DNA from: an uncultured Finegoldia sp.
Lineage (GTDB): Bacteria > Bacillota > Clostridia > Tissierellales > Peptoniphilaceae
Reading direction: 5' to 3'
DNA: 64,000 bases
Assembly (NCBI RefSeq): GCF_900766215.1
Contig: NZ_CAAFUQ010000069.1
Coordinates: 11,739-75,738 of the forward strand
The notes beneath the pieces are model-generated. The model was not told the origin of the DNA, made no database searches, and saw only the letters and a list, made by a program, of their open reading frames with translations. Below, piece by piece: positions 34,934 to 42,344 of the stretch; the first letter of the stretch is position 1; each line of letters begins with the position of its first letter. Position numbers and translations under genes: made by a program.

Positions 34934-35206
34934 ATGAAACTTATAGTTGTAATTATGGAAGATGATTTGAGTCATATTCTTTCAAAAGAATTGTTGGAGA
35001 ATAAAATTTCTTCTACTAAATTATCATCAACAGGTGGTTTTTTGAAAAAAGGAAATACTACAATGTTGATAGGTACTGATGTGGAAAAAGAACGATCTAT
35101 TTTAGATTTGATTAAAAAAGTATGTGACGAAAATGATATTGAGTCTGATAATGAATCAAAGGCTAATATTTTCGTTATGGATTTAGAGGATTTTAAAAAG
35201 TTTTAA
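34934..35206 (+). CDS. Second DarA-like protein, shortened paralogue
   Basis: A 90-residue paralogue of the preceding gene. MKLIVVIMEDD and TKLSSTGGFLKKGNTTMLIGTD align with DarA, but the middle B-loop section and C-terminal strand are shortened and end in an acidic stretch (VMDLEDFKKF). The c-di-AMP-contacting glycine/threonine segment is kept. It occupies the place of yaaR in the Bacillus gene order. It could form mixed trimers with DarA or bind another ligand (inference). It lies 8 bases after darA and shares one base with holB. Confidence 0.82.
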   Translation: MKLIVVIMEDDLSHILSKELLENKISSTKLSSTGGFLKKGNTTMLIGTDVEKERSILDLIKKVCDENDIESDNESKANIFVMDLEDFKKF

Positions 35207-36024
35207 TGTTACCTAAGAACGAAACTTTGATAAATCAAGTTAAGAATAATAAAATTTCTAACCAATATTTGCTATATGGTGAGAATGTAAACGAAATAAA
35301 TTATGATGCGAAGGCTTTGATATACAATTTGCTTGTTAGTAATTCAAATTTGAAGTTGAAATTTGAAAGGGAGAAACTGTCCGATCTTTTGGTTATTGAA
35401 CCTGAGAAAAATTCGATAACAATAGATAAGATTAGAGATATTGCAAAGTTTGTATCAACAAAGCCTTTTGAATCTAAAAACAAGGTCGTGTTGATAAAAC
35501 AGGCCGATTTGATGAGAACAGAGGCTTCGAATGCTCTTTTGAAAAACTTAGAAGAGCCAAAGTCTTTTGTATATTTTATATTACTTACAGACAACAAAAA
35601 TAAACTTCTCAAAACTATTATTTCCAGGTGTCAAGTTATCAATTATCTAAGTGAAAGAGAAGGAGAAGATTTTGATTACTCAGAGATTTTAGATATATTG
35701 GATAAATCTATGGGACAAAATCTTTTGACTATGTTGGATTCAAAGGAATATTTGTCGGGATTTCAAAAAGATTATGATGTTTTATTTGATTTTTTTGTCG
35801 AGTTTTATTCGTCTTTTTTAAAGTATGTGAAAACTCACGATGGATCTTCATTAAACCAAGATTTTGTGAAATTGTACAAGAAATATCCAAAGGCTAATGA
35901 GAGAATTATCGTGGATACTTTGGACAAGATTGAGTCTGTAAGAGGATATTTTAAAGTTAATGCGAATTTTGAGCTTTCTATGGAAGAGCTTTTATTGTAT
36001 ATAATGGAGGAAAACTATGCTTGA
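35206..36024 (+). CDS. holB: DNA polymerase III delta' subunit
   Basis: Clamp-loader subunit, 272 residues. Visible features include SITIDKIRDIAKFVSTKPF, KVVLIKQADLMRTEASNALLKNLEEP (sensor/arginine region) and the SRCQ motif (TIISRCQVI). There is no complete Walker A, as usual for delta'. It starts by a one-base overlap with darA2 and overlaps ricT by 8 bases, matching the Firmicute order. Confidence 0.9.
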   Translation: MLPKNETLINQVKNNKISNQYLLYGENVNEINYDAKALIYNLLVSNSNLKLKFEREKLSDLLVIEPEKNSITIDKIRDIAKFVSTKPFESKNKVVLIKQADLMRTEASNALLKNLEEPKSFVYFILLTDNKNKLLKTIISRCQVINYLSEREGEDFDYSEILDILDKSMGQNLLTMLDSKEYLSGFQKDYDVLFDFFVEFYSSFLKYVKTHDGSSLNQDFVKLYKKYPKANERIIVDTLDKIESVRGYFKVNANFELSMEELLLYIMEENYA

Positions 36025-36859
36025 TGTAACTGGTGTTAGTTTTAGACAAGCTGGTAAAGTGTATTACTTCGACTCCAATAATTTGAAATACAAGATTGGG
36101 GACCACGTTATTGTGGAAACTGCTCGTGGTATTGAATATGGAGTTGTTGTAAAAGAAAATTTTGAAATAAATGAAAAAGAATTATCTTCAGACTTGAAGC
36201 CGATTATAAGAATGGCTGATAGCGCTGATGATTATATTTACATGGAAAACAAGAAGAAAGCTAAAGAATCCATCGAAATCTGCAAAGAAAAAGTTGAAGA
36301 ATTCGGGCTGGATATGAAATTAGTGGACTGTGAATATACATTTGATAATAACAAGGTTATTTTTTATTTTACTTCAGAGGAAAGAGTCGATTTTAGGGAA
36401 TTAGTAAAGGAATTAGCCAGAATTTTCAAAATCAGAATAGAGTTGAGACAAATTGGAGTGAGAGATCAAGCTAAGATTGCTGGAGGAATTGGCCCATGTG
36501 GTCAAAGATGTTGTTGCAATAGATATATGAGAAACTTCAATCCAGTTAGTATCAAAATGGCTAAGGATCAATCTCTATCACTGAATCCTTCAAAAATTAG
36601 TGGACTTTGTGGCAGACTTATGTGCTGTTTGAATTATGAGCAGGAAGGATATGAATGCAAATTGAAAAAAATGCCTTATGTAGGTCAAAAAGTTACAACT
36701 ACAATGGGTGAAGGTGTCGTTACTGAAACGAATACTCTTTTGGAATCCGTAAAAGTTAAAGTGAAAACTGAGGATGAAACTGAAGAATTAGTTCAAATGA
36801 ATGTAGATGAATTAGTTGATTTCAATAAGTGCGGTGGATGTAATCATAAATGTCAATAA
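36017..36859 (+). CDS. ricT: PSP1-domain protein RicT (YaaT)
   Basis: 280 residues with the PSP1 domain and cysteine-rich motifs GPCGQRCCCNRY and CGRLMCCLNYEQEGYEC. In Bacillus these belong to the RicAFT complex, which binds iron-sulfur clusters and promotes RNase Y-dependent mRNA processing. A further cysteine cluster ends the protein (KCGGCNHKC). It follows holB as in Bacillus (yaaT). Confidence 0.92.
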   Translation: MLDVTGVSFRQAGKVYYFDSNNLKYKIGDHVIVETARGIEYGVVVKENFEINEKELSSDLKPIIRMADSADDYIYMENKKKAKESIEICKEKVEEFGLDMKLVDCEYTFDNNKVIFYFTSEERVDFRELVKELARIFKIRIELRQIGVRDQAKIAGGIGPCGQRCCCNRYMRNFNPVSIKMAKDQSLSLNPSKISGLCGRLMCCLNYEQEGYECKLKKMPYVGQKVTTTMGEGVVTETNTLLESVKVKVKTEDETEELVQMNVDELVDFNKCGGCNHKCQ

Positions 36860-36863
36860 ACAC

Positions 36864-36892
36864 TTGCATTTATTCTAATAGTGTGTAATAAT
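36864..36892 (+). promoter_or_regulatory. Promoter of the ferredoxin gene
   Basis: -35 TTGCAT (36864-36869), 17-base spacer, -10 AATAAT (36887-36892). A small leader hairpin follows: agagc (36899-36903) with gctct (36919-36923). Confidence 0.55.
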
Positions 36893-36947
36893 GATTGTAG
36901 AGCATAAATACATAATACGCTCTAAAATTACAAGGGGGTAAAGCAAT

Positions 36948-37118
36948 ATGGCTTATAAAATTTCTGACGATTGTATCGCTTGCGGACAATGTAAACCTGA
37001 ATGTCCAGTAGATTGTATTTCTGAAGGGGACATTTATACAATTGATCAAGATGCATGTATCGATTGTGGTTCTTGTGCTGACGTATGTCCAGTAGATGCT
37101 CCACATCAAGACTGCTAA
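36948..37118 (+). CDS. 2[4Fe-4S] ferredoxin
   Basis: 56 residues: MAYKISDDCIACGQCKPECP opens the protein, and a second CIDCGSCADVCP site follows. Eight cysteines in two CX2CX2CX3CP motifs bind two [4Fe-4S] clusters, as in clostridial ferredoxin. Start ATG with gggggt ribosome site 7 bases upstream. It has its own promoter and terminator, fitting an abundant electron carrier; it is the likely partner of ferredoxin-dependent enzymes such as the formate dehydrogenase complex (inference). Confidence 0.96.
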   Translation: MAYKISDDCIACGQCKPECPVDCISEGDIYTIDQDACIDCGSCADVCPVDAPHQDC

Positions 37119-37132
37119 TTTTAGGGGAGAAT

Positions 37133-37165
37133 TAGACTACTCATTTTTGAGTGGTCTATTTTTTT
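37133..37165 (+). terminator. Terminator of the ferredoxin gene
   Basis: tagactactc (37133-37142) pairs gagtggtcta (37149-37158, one G-U pair), T-run 37159-37165. The next start codon is 3 bases beyond. Confidence 0.9.
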
Positions 37166-37168
37166 AAT

Positions 37169-37882
37169 ATGAAAAGAGAACATTTTATACCGAAAACAGA
37201 TTTAAAAATAATTGCTGATGATGAGAAATTTTCTTTTACGATAGATTCAATACTCCTTACTGATTTTGCGAAAATAAAAAGAGATACTAACCTTATCGAT
37301 ATAGGATGTGGTACGGGAATACTGATGTTAAGGTGTATGAGTTTGTATAATTTGTCATATTGCATTGGAATTGAAATTCAAAAAGATGTGGCAGAGATGT
37401 TAAAAGAAACTATAGCCATAAATAATCTGAAAAATGCCGATGTTATCAATGATGATTTTAAAAATGTTGACATCAAAAACGATTCTATCGACAACATAAT
37501 AGTCAATCCACCTTATCAGAAAAATGGACATGGTATTTCTAATAAGAATACCAATTTTCATACATCGAGATACGATAATGAAATGAAATTGGAAGATTTG
37601 TTTGAATTTGCAAAGTTAAAGCTCAAATCGAATAGGTCTTTGTTTATGATAAATAGATGCGAAAGATTGGTTGATTTACTTAGTATTGGAAGAAATTATA
37701 ATATGGAAGCGAAAAGAATTAGATTTGTACAATCTAGATTTGACGATAAGCCCAATTTAGTTATGATACAATTTGTGAAAAATCAGAAACCTTTCTTGAC
37801 TTTTGAGAAGAATTTGATTATATACAAAAATGAAGACTACACACAAGAGGTGATGGATATATATGGAATTAGAAAAATCTAA
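37169..37882 (+). CDS. tRNA1(Val) adenine-N6 methyltransferase-like (YabB/TrmN6 family)
   Basis: A SAM-dependent methyltransferase of 237 residues. SAM loop: IDIGCGTGILML; catalytic N6-adenine motif: NPPY (IIVNPPYQKNG). It matches YabB/TrmN6. The first ATG (37169) follows the ferredoxin terminator by 3 bases and has no ribosome site; a GTG at 37151 inside the terminator stem is the alternative start. It overlaps rsmI by 20 bases, as yabB and yabC are neighbours in Bacillus. Confidence 0.88.
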   Translation: MKREHFIPKTDLKIIADDEKFSFTIDSILLTDFAKIKRDTNLIDIGCGTGILMLRCMSLYNLSYCIGIEIQKDVAEMLKETIAINNLKNADVINDDFKNVDIKNDSIDNIIVNPPYQKNGHGISNKNTNFHTSRYDNEMKLEDLFEFAKLKLKSNRSLFMINRCERLVDLLSIGRNYNMEAKRIRFVQSRFDDKPNLVMIQFVKNQKPFLTFEKNLIIYKNEDYTQEVMDIYGIRKI

Positions 37883-38690
37883 AATTTACGTTGTGCCAAC
37901 TCCAATTGGAAATTTAGAAGATATGACATTGAGGTCGTTGGATGTTTTGAAAAACGTAGATATTATTTATTGTGAAGATACGAGAAATACTTCAAAATTA
38001 TTAAATTATTATGATATTAAAACACCTCTTGTGAGTTATCATAAGCACAACGAACAAAGCAGGTCAGAAGAAATTATCGACAAAATTTTACTGGAAAATA
38101 TCAACTGCGCAGTAGTAAGTGATGCAGGAATGCCATCAATAAGCGATCCGGGACAAATTTTATTGGAAAAAGCGATTGATAGGGATGTTGATATTGAAGT
38201 GTTGCCTGGTGCAAGTGCTTCTATAACTGCTCTGGTGAGAAGTGGTTTTGATAGTTTGCAATTTATGTTTTTGGGATTTGTGCCAAGAAAAAACGCAGAA
38301 AAAAACAAATTCTACGAGCAAATCAAAAATGCTACAATGACTACTATAATATACGAATCGGTGCACAGGATAGAATCCACAGTAGAAGAACTTAGTAAGT
38401 TTTTAGGAAGTAGGAAAATTTGTGTTCTACGAGAGCTTACTAAAATTCACGAATCGGTTATCAAAGGAACGTGCGCTGAAGTGATGGAAATGCTAAAAAA
38501 TGAAACTGTAAAAGGGGAGTTTGTAATTGTAATTGACAAGCTCATCGAAGAAGATGAAGATATAGATGTAAAAGAAAAGCTTACAGAACTTATTGACGAT
38601 GGAATTTCAAAAAAACAAGCAGTTAAAATAGTAAGTGACTTATACGATCTTAAGAAAAATGATGTCTACAAAGTGAGCTTAGAATTATGA
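37863..38690 (+). CDS. rsmI: 16S rRNA cytidine-2'-O-methyltransferase
   Basis: Methylates C1402 of 16S rRNA. 275 residues of the tetrapyrrole-methylase fold: VPTPIGNLEDMTLR at the start, YCEDTRNTSKLL, SDAGMPSISDPG and LPGASAS. Full length. It overlaps the upstream methyltransferase by 20 bases and the NurA gene by 4 bases. Confidence 0.95.
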   Translation: MELEKSKIYVVPTPIGNLEDMTLRSLDVLKNVDIIYCEDTRNTSKLLNYYDIKTPLVSYHKHNEQSRSEEIIDKILLENINCAVVSDAGMPSISDPGQILLEKAIDRDVDIEVLPGASASITALVRSGFDSLQFMFLGFVPRKNAEKNKFYEQIKNATMTTIIYESVHRIESTVEELSKFLGSRKICVLRELTKIHESVIKGTCAEVMEMLKNETVKGEFVIVIDKLIEEDEDIDVKEKLTELIDDGISKKQAVKIVSDLYDLKKNDVYKVSLEL

Positions 38691-39640
38691 TTTCAAAAGA
38701 TTTGATTGATGCAGTATCTAATTTAGACAAAAGCTTGAAACAGCGTAAAAATATCGCAAAATTAACCAGAAAAGATGTTAGAAAATTAATAACAGGAGAA
38801 ATTGGCGATATTAAATTTTTTGATACATTTAGCATTGAAAAGCTAAAAGAGATTAAAAATGCAGGAGATATTTGCGTTGTCGATGGGTCTGTAAATAGAA
38901 TTGGTGCCAATTATCCTAACTATGTAGAGTTTTTTCAATCCATGGCACTTTTAGGATCCGACCAAGAGCCTGTGGTTAGGGCGGATATTTTGTGCCCTTT
39001 GGTTGATAACTTTTCAGAAAAGGACCAATTTGATATATCTAAGAAAACATTATGTGCTACTGAACTTGCAGTTGCGACTGATGCAGTGCTAAATCACAAT
39101 GTAAAAATACTTATGATGGATGGAACTCTAATGAGGTATGCACTTGAAGCGGAAAATGAATACAAAAATCTCGTCAATGTTTGCAAGGACAAAGGCATTC
39201 TTATGGTTGGCGTGGTTGAAGAGGTCAGCACTAAAATTATAATGGAAACAATGATATCTTTGAAACAGGAAATTGGAATGCTTTTCGACAGGGAAGCTTT
39301 GTTTAATGTTTTGGATATGAATGAAGGATTTATTGTGGATGATCATAAATCCAGAAAAGAAAAGTACGAAATTGAGCAAGCATTCATTAGGACTTCTAAG
39401 GAACCTAGTGTGATAGCTATTGATATTCCAAAGATAAATAGGAATGATTTTAATAAAATAATTTCATTTGTACTTACGATGTGTGATGAAAATACGAGAG
39501 GAATACCATTTTTATTAGATATGGTTGATAAGAAAACTAGAATTGACAACAAACAAGCTGAAATTTTGGCGAAAAAATATTTGGATACAGAAATTTATCA
39601 ATCAATATTTCGAACTCAAAGGAGTAAGAGGGTTATATAA
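38687..39640 (+). CDS. nurA: NurA-domain nuclease
   Basis: A 317-residue NurA 5'-3' nuclease-like protein. The first metal-site motif is CVVDGSVNR (about 64-72), with further acidic motifs LMMDGTLMRY and AIDIPKINRND. Its ATG overlaps rsmI by 4 bases and its stop shares one base with the HerA gene. In archaea NurA and HerA resect DNA ends for recombination; bacterial pairs are less studied and some serve phage defence. Function here is inferred from the pairing. Confidence 0.82.
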   Translation: MISKDLIDAVSNLDKSLKQRKNIAKLTRKDVRKLITGEIGDIKFFDTFSIEKLKEIKNAGDICVVDGSVNRIGANYPNYVEFFQSMALLGSDQEPVVRADILCPLVDNFSEKDQFDISKKTLCATELAVATDAVLNHNVKILMMDGTLMRYALEAENEYKNLVNVCKDKGILMVGVVEEVSTKIIMETMISLKQEIGMLFDREALFNVLDMNEGFIVDDHKSRKEKYEIEQAFIRTSKEPSVIAIDIPKINRNDFNKIISFVLTMCDENTRGIPFLLDMVDKKTRIDNKQAEILAKKYLDTEIYQSIFRTQRSKRVI

Positions 39641-41460
39641 TGCAAGATTTAGATTTTAGAGTAGTCGGAATGACCGACCAAATCGAATGTTTCGTGGCAA
39701 GTAAATACGATAGATTAAGGATCAACGAATACATGATAGTGGAAGATTTGAAACAAGGTGATATATTGTGTCAAGTTACTGAAACTCACAGCGTCAACGA
39801 ATTTATGGAGTCTAATACGGCGGATTCTTATATAACAAAAGAACAGATTTTAAAACTCAAATCAGTAGGATACAACATTTCTGATGGAATCAAATATATA
39901 TACAAATTCCGCGTGATGGACGATCCAGCATTTGCAATAGAAGCAGGATCTATTGTTAGAAAACCAAAATTTGACGAAATTAAACACTTATTCTACTCTG
40001 GTTCAATTGACAAATCCCTAGAAATAGGAATTATAAAAAACACCGAAGAAATTTATAAAACTTGCCCTGATGAATACAAGAATTTGCTTAAAATAATGGA
40101 TTCCAATCAAAAAATTCACGACCAAGAAGAATTGGTGTATTTGTTTAACTACTACAACATGATTGAATATCCTCACATAGGTATTTTTGGAGGATCGGGT
40201 TCTGGTAAATCATATGGGCTTCGTGTTGTGATAGAAGAACTCATGAAAAAATCGGTTCCGACAATAGTATTTGACCCTCATAATCAAATGGTTTTTAAAG
40301 ACAGAACTATGGAAAATTACGGGATAGATTTTTCTGATAGATTTGAAGTTTTAAAAGTTGGAGAAGATTTGGGGATTAATTTTCCAGATTTGAACAGATA
40401 CGAACTTATAAGTTTAATCGAAACCCAAGGAGAACTTACAGAATCCATGAAATCCGCCTACGAAGCGATTTTAGACAAAGATTATATTAACCATTCAAGT
40501 GCTAATGATTTCTTAGATTATTTGACTACTATTTCCAAAGCGTTGTCTGACAAAGACGATGATACTACTGGATATTATGAAAGATTTTCACAACTTGTAA
40601 ATGTCGATTCACTTCAGGCTGTTATAAGAAGGTTTAACAGATTATTGAATACAGATATATTCTTGAATTCCTCACAAAAACTTTTTGAAGCACTATTAGA
40701 GGGTAAGACAGTTATAATTCAAGGGACTCAAAAAATGCTCAACTTATATGCTTCTTATGCGGTAAATTCTTGCTACAGAAAAAGAAGAAGATACGTTGAT
40801 GCTACGACTGGCGATTATTTTCCTATTATTTGCATGGTTTTTGATGAAGCACATAATTTCTGTGGCAGCGACCAGATTTCTGTAACTAGGAGAATAATTA
40901 AAGAAATCGCACAAGAAGGTAGAAAATACGGGGTATTTTTGATACTAGCATCTCAAAGAATGGCAGCAATCGAACAAACTACAATTGCACAATTATCTAC
41001 AAAATTTATTTTCAGGATTTCAACTGAAAAAGACCTTGAAGTTATTAGGAAAGAAACCGATTTGTCTTCTGAAGAAATAAGAAGACTTCCATATCTATCA
41101 AACGGTGATGTATTCATATCGCAAGCTCAAATTGGGAAAACTTTGTTTGCAAGAATTAGATTAGCCTACACTACACAACCTAAATTCAAAAACCCATTTG
41201 ATGAGATGTATAGAATGCTTCAACTAAGCGTAGAAAAAAAGAATGAATCCGACAAACAATTGCTACAAATGCTAATAGAAGACAATGTATTTCCGATAAC
41301 ATTAGATTTGTTCAGAATATGCAAAATTATAGAAGAAAGACATAACCTAAAAATAGGGGTTAATGAGTTGGAAGATAAATTGAATAAACTTAGCAAAGAT
41401 GGATATATAACTAAGAAAAAGTCGATTATGGGAGAAAGCTACTATTTAAAAGAGGAGTAA
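39640..41460 (+). CDS. herA: HerA-like DNA translocase ATPase
   Basis: A hexameric FtsK/HerA-type ATPase of 606 residues. An N-terminal HAS-barrel-like region (about 1-120) precedes Walker A GGSGSGKS (about 185-192), Walker B ICMVFDEAHNF and the RecA-core motif LASQRMAAIEQTTIAQL. A C-terminal winged-helix-like part (about 540-606) follows. It pairs with the NurA gene by a one-base overlap. Together they could form a ring motor plus nuclease for DNA-end processing or defence. Confidence 0.85.
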   Translation: MQDLDFRVVGMTDQIECFVASKYDRLRINEYMIVEDLKQGDILCQVTETHSVNEFMESNTADSYITKEQILKLKSVGYNISDGIKYIYKFRVMDDPAFAIEAGSIVRKPKFDEIKHLFYSGSIDKSLEIGIIKNTEEIYKTCPDEYKNLLKIMDSNQKIHDQEELVYLFNYYNMIEYPHIGIFGGSGSGKSYGLRVVIEELMKKSVPTIVFDPHNQMVFKDRTMENYGIDFSDRFEVLKVGEDLGINFPDLNRYELISLIETQGELTESMKSAYEAILDKDYINHSSANDFLDYLTTISKALSDKDDDTTGYYERFSQLVNVDSLQAVIRRFNRLLNTDIFLNSSQKLFEALLEGKTVIIQGTQKMLNLYASYAVNSCYRKRRRYVDATTGDYFPIICMVFDEAHNFCGSDQISVTRRIIKEIAQEGRKYGVFLILASQRMAAIEQTTIAQLSTKFIFRISTEKDLEVIRKETDLSSEEIRRLPYLSNGDVFISQAQIGKTLFARIRLAYTTQPKFKNPFDEMYRMLQLSVEKKNESDKQLLQMLIEDNVFPITLDLFRICKIIEERHNLKIGVNELEDKLNKLSKDGYITKKKSIMGESYYLKEE

Positions 41461-41461
41461 T

Positions 41462-42148
41462 ATGAAAGTTAGTTTAAATACGAAAGTTATGAACGTTTTT
41501 TGTGGGATAAATTCAAAAATAAGATTGAACAAGTTATTTGATTATATGCTTGAATGTTCCATTAAACAGGAAGAAATTCTTAAAGAAGAGCTTAAAGATT
41601 TGAAAGGGAGTTGGATTATATATCAATGGGATGTTGATATATATGATATGCCTGAAAGATTTGACGATTTGACAATTCAAACTTACCACACTTATACCAG
41701 AAAATTCTACGCTTTTCGTAACTACGATGTTTTTAGAAATGGCGAACTAATTGTAAGAGCTAAAACAAAATGGCTGCTTGTAAATCCGGAAAAGAAGCTT
41801 CCTATGAGAATAGGTGATGATCTCGGAGTGATTTACGGAAGAGAAGATGGATATGAAATAATAGAAAAAGATGTGGAGTTACTAGATGGCGATTATGAAA
41901 AGTGTGGTGAGTATACTGTAAGAAAAACAGATATAGATTACAATTATCACGCAAACAATGCTAGATATATAGAATGGATTGAAAATTATCTTGATTATGA
42001 CACAATTAAAAAGGTGGAAGTTGTATATAAGAAAGAACTTAAACTAGATGAAACTGTTGAAATTTATAAATTGGTAGAAGATTCCATCGTTTATTTCAAA
42101 TTAATTTCTGATGGAGTTTTGAAAACAATTATAAAAATTACGAAATAA
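41462..42148 (+). CDS. Acyl-ACP thioesterase
   Basis: 228 residues with a double hot-dog fold pattern of the FatA-like bacterial thioesterases: TYTRKFYAFRNYDV, AKTKWLLVN and the catalytic-region segment DYNYHANNARYIEWI (His/Asn). It releases free fatty acids from acyl-ACP. It starts one base after the HerA stop, so it is probably the last gene of that transcript, though a functional link is not evident. Confidence 0.82.
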   Translation: MKVSLNTKVMNVFCGINSKIRLNKLFDYMLECSIKQEEILKEELKDLKGSWIIYQWDVDIYDMPERFDDLTIQTYHTYTRKFYAFRNYDVFRNGELIVRAKTKWLLVNPEKKLPMRIGDDLGVIYGREDGYEIIEKDVELLDGDYEKCGEYTVRKTDIDYNYHANNARYIEWIENYLDYDTIKKVEVVYKKELKLDETVEIYKLVEDSIVYFKLISDGVLKTIIKITK

Positions 42149-42154
42149 ATTTAG

Positions 42155-42190
42155 CTCACAAAATGAATTTTTTGTTTTGTGAGTTTTTTT
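42155..42190 (+). terminator. Terminator after the thioesterase gene
   Basis: ctcacaaaa (42155-42163) pairs ttttgtgag (42175-42183), T-run to 42190. Confidence 0.9.
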
Positions 42191-42233
42191 ATTTTGAATT
42201 TTAGGAAATAGCTAAAATTTCGCAAAAAAATAA

Positions 42234-42262
42234 TTGACAAAATAAAACTGTTGTTATATAAT
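42234..42262 (+). promoter_or_regulatory. Consensus promoter of rpoBC
   Basis: TTGACA (42234-42239), 17-base spacer, TATAAT (42257-42262): a perfect match to the housekeeping consensus, followed by an 82-base leader. Confidence 0.9.
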
Positions 42263-42344
42263 TCTAAGATACAGTATAAAAATGGATAATTATGCTATAA
42301 AGTAGATTATTTAGGAGTTTAAGATAGTATAAGGGGTGAAGTAT

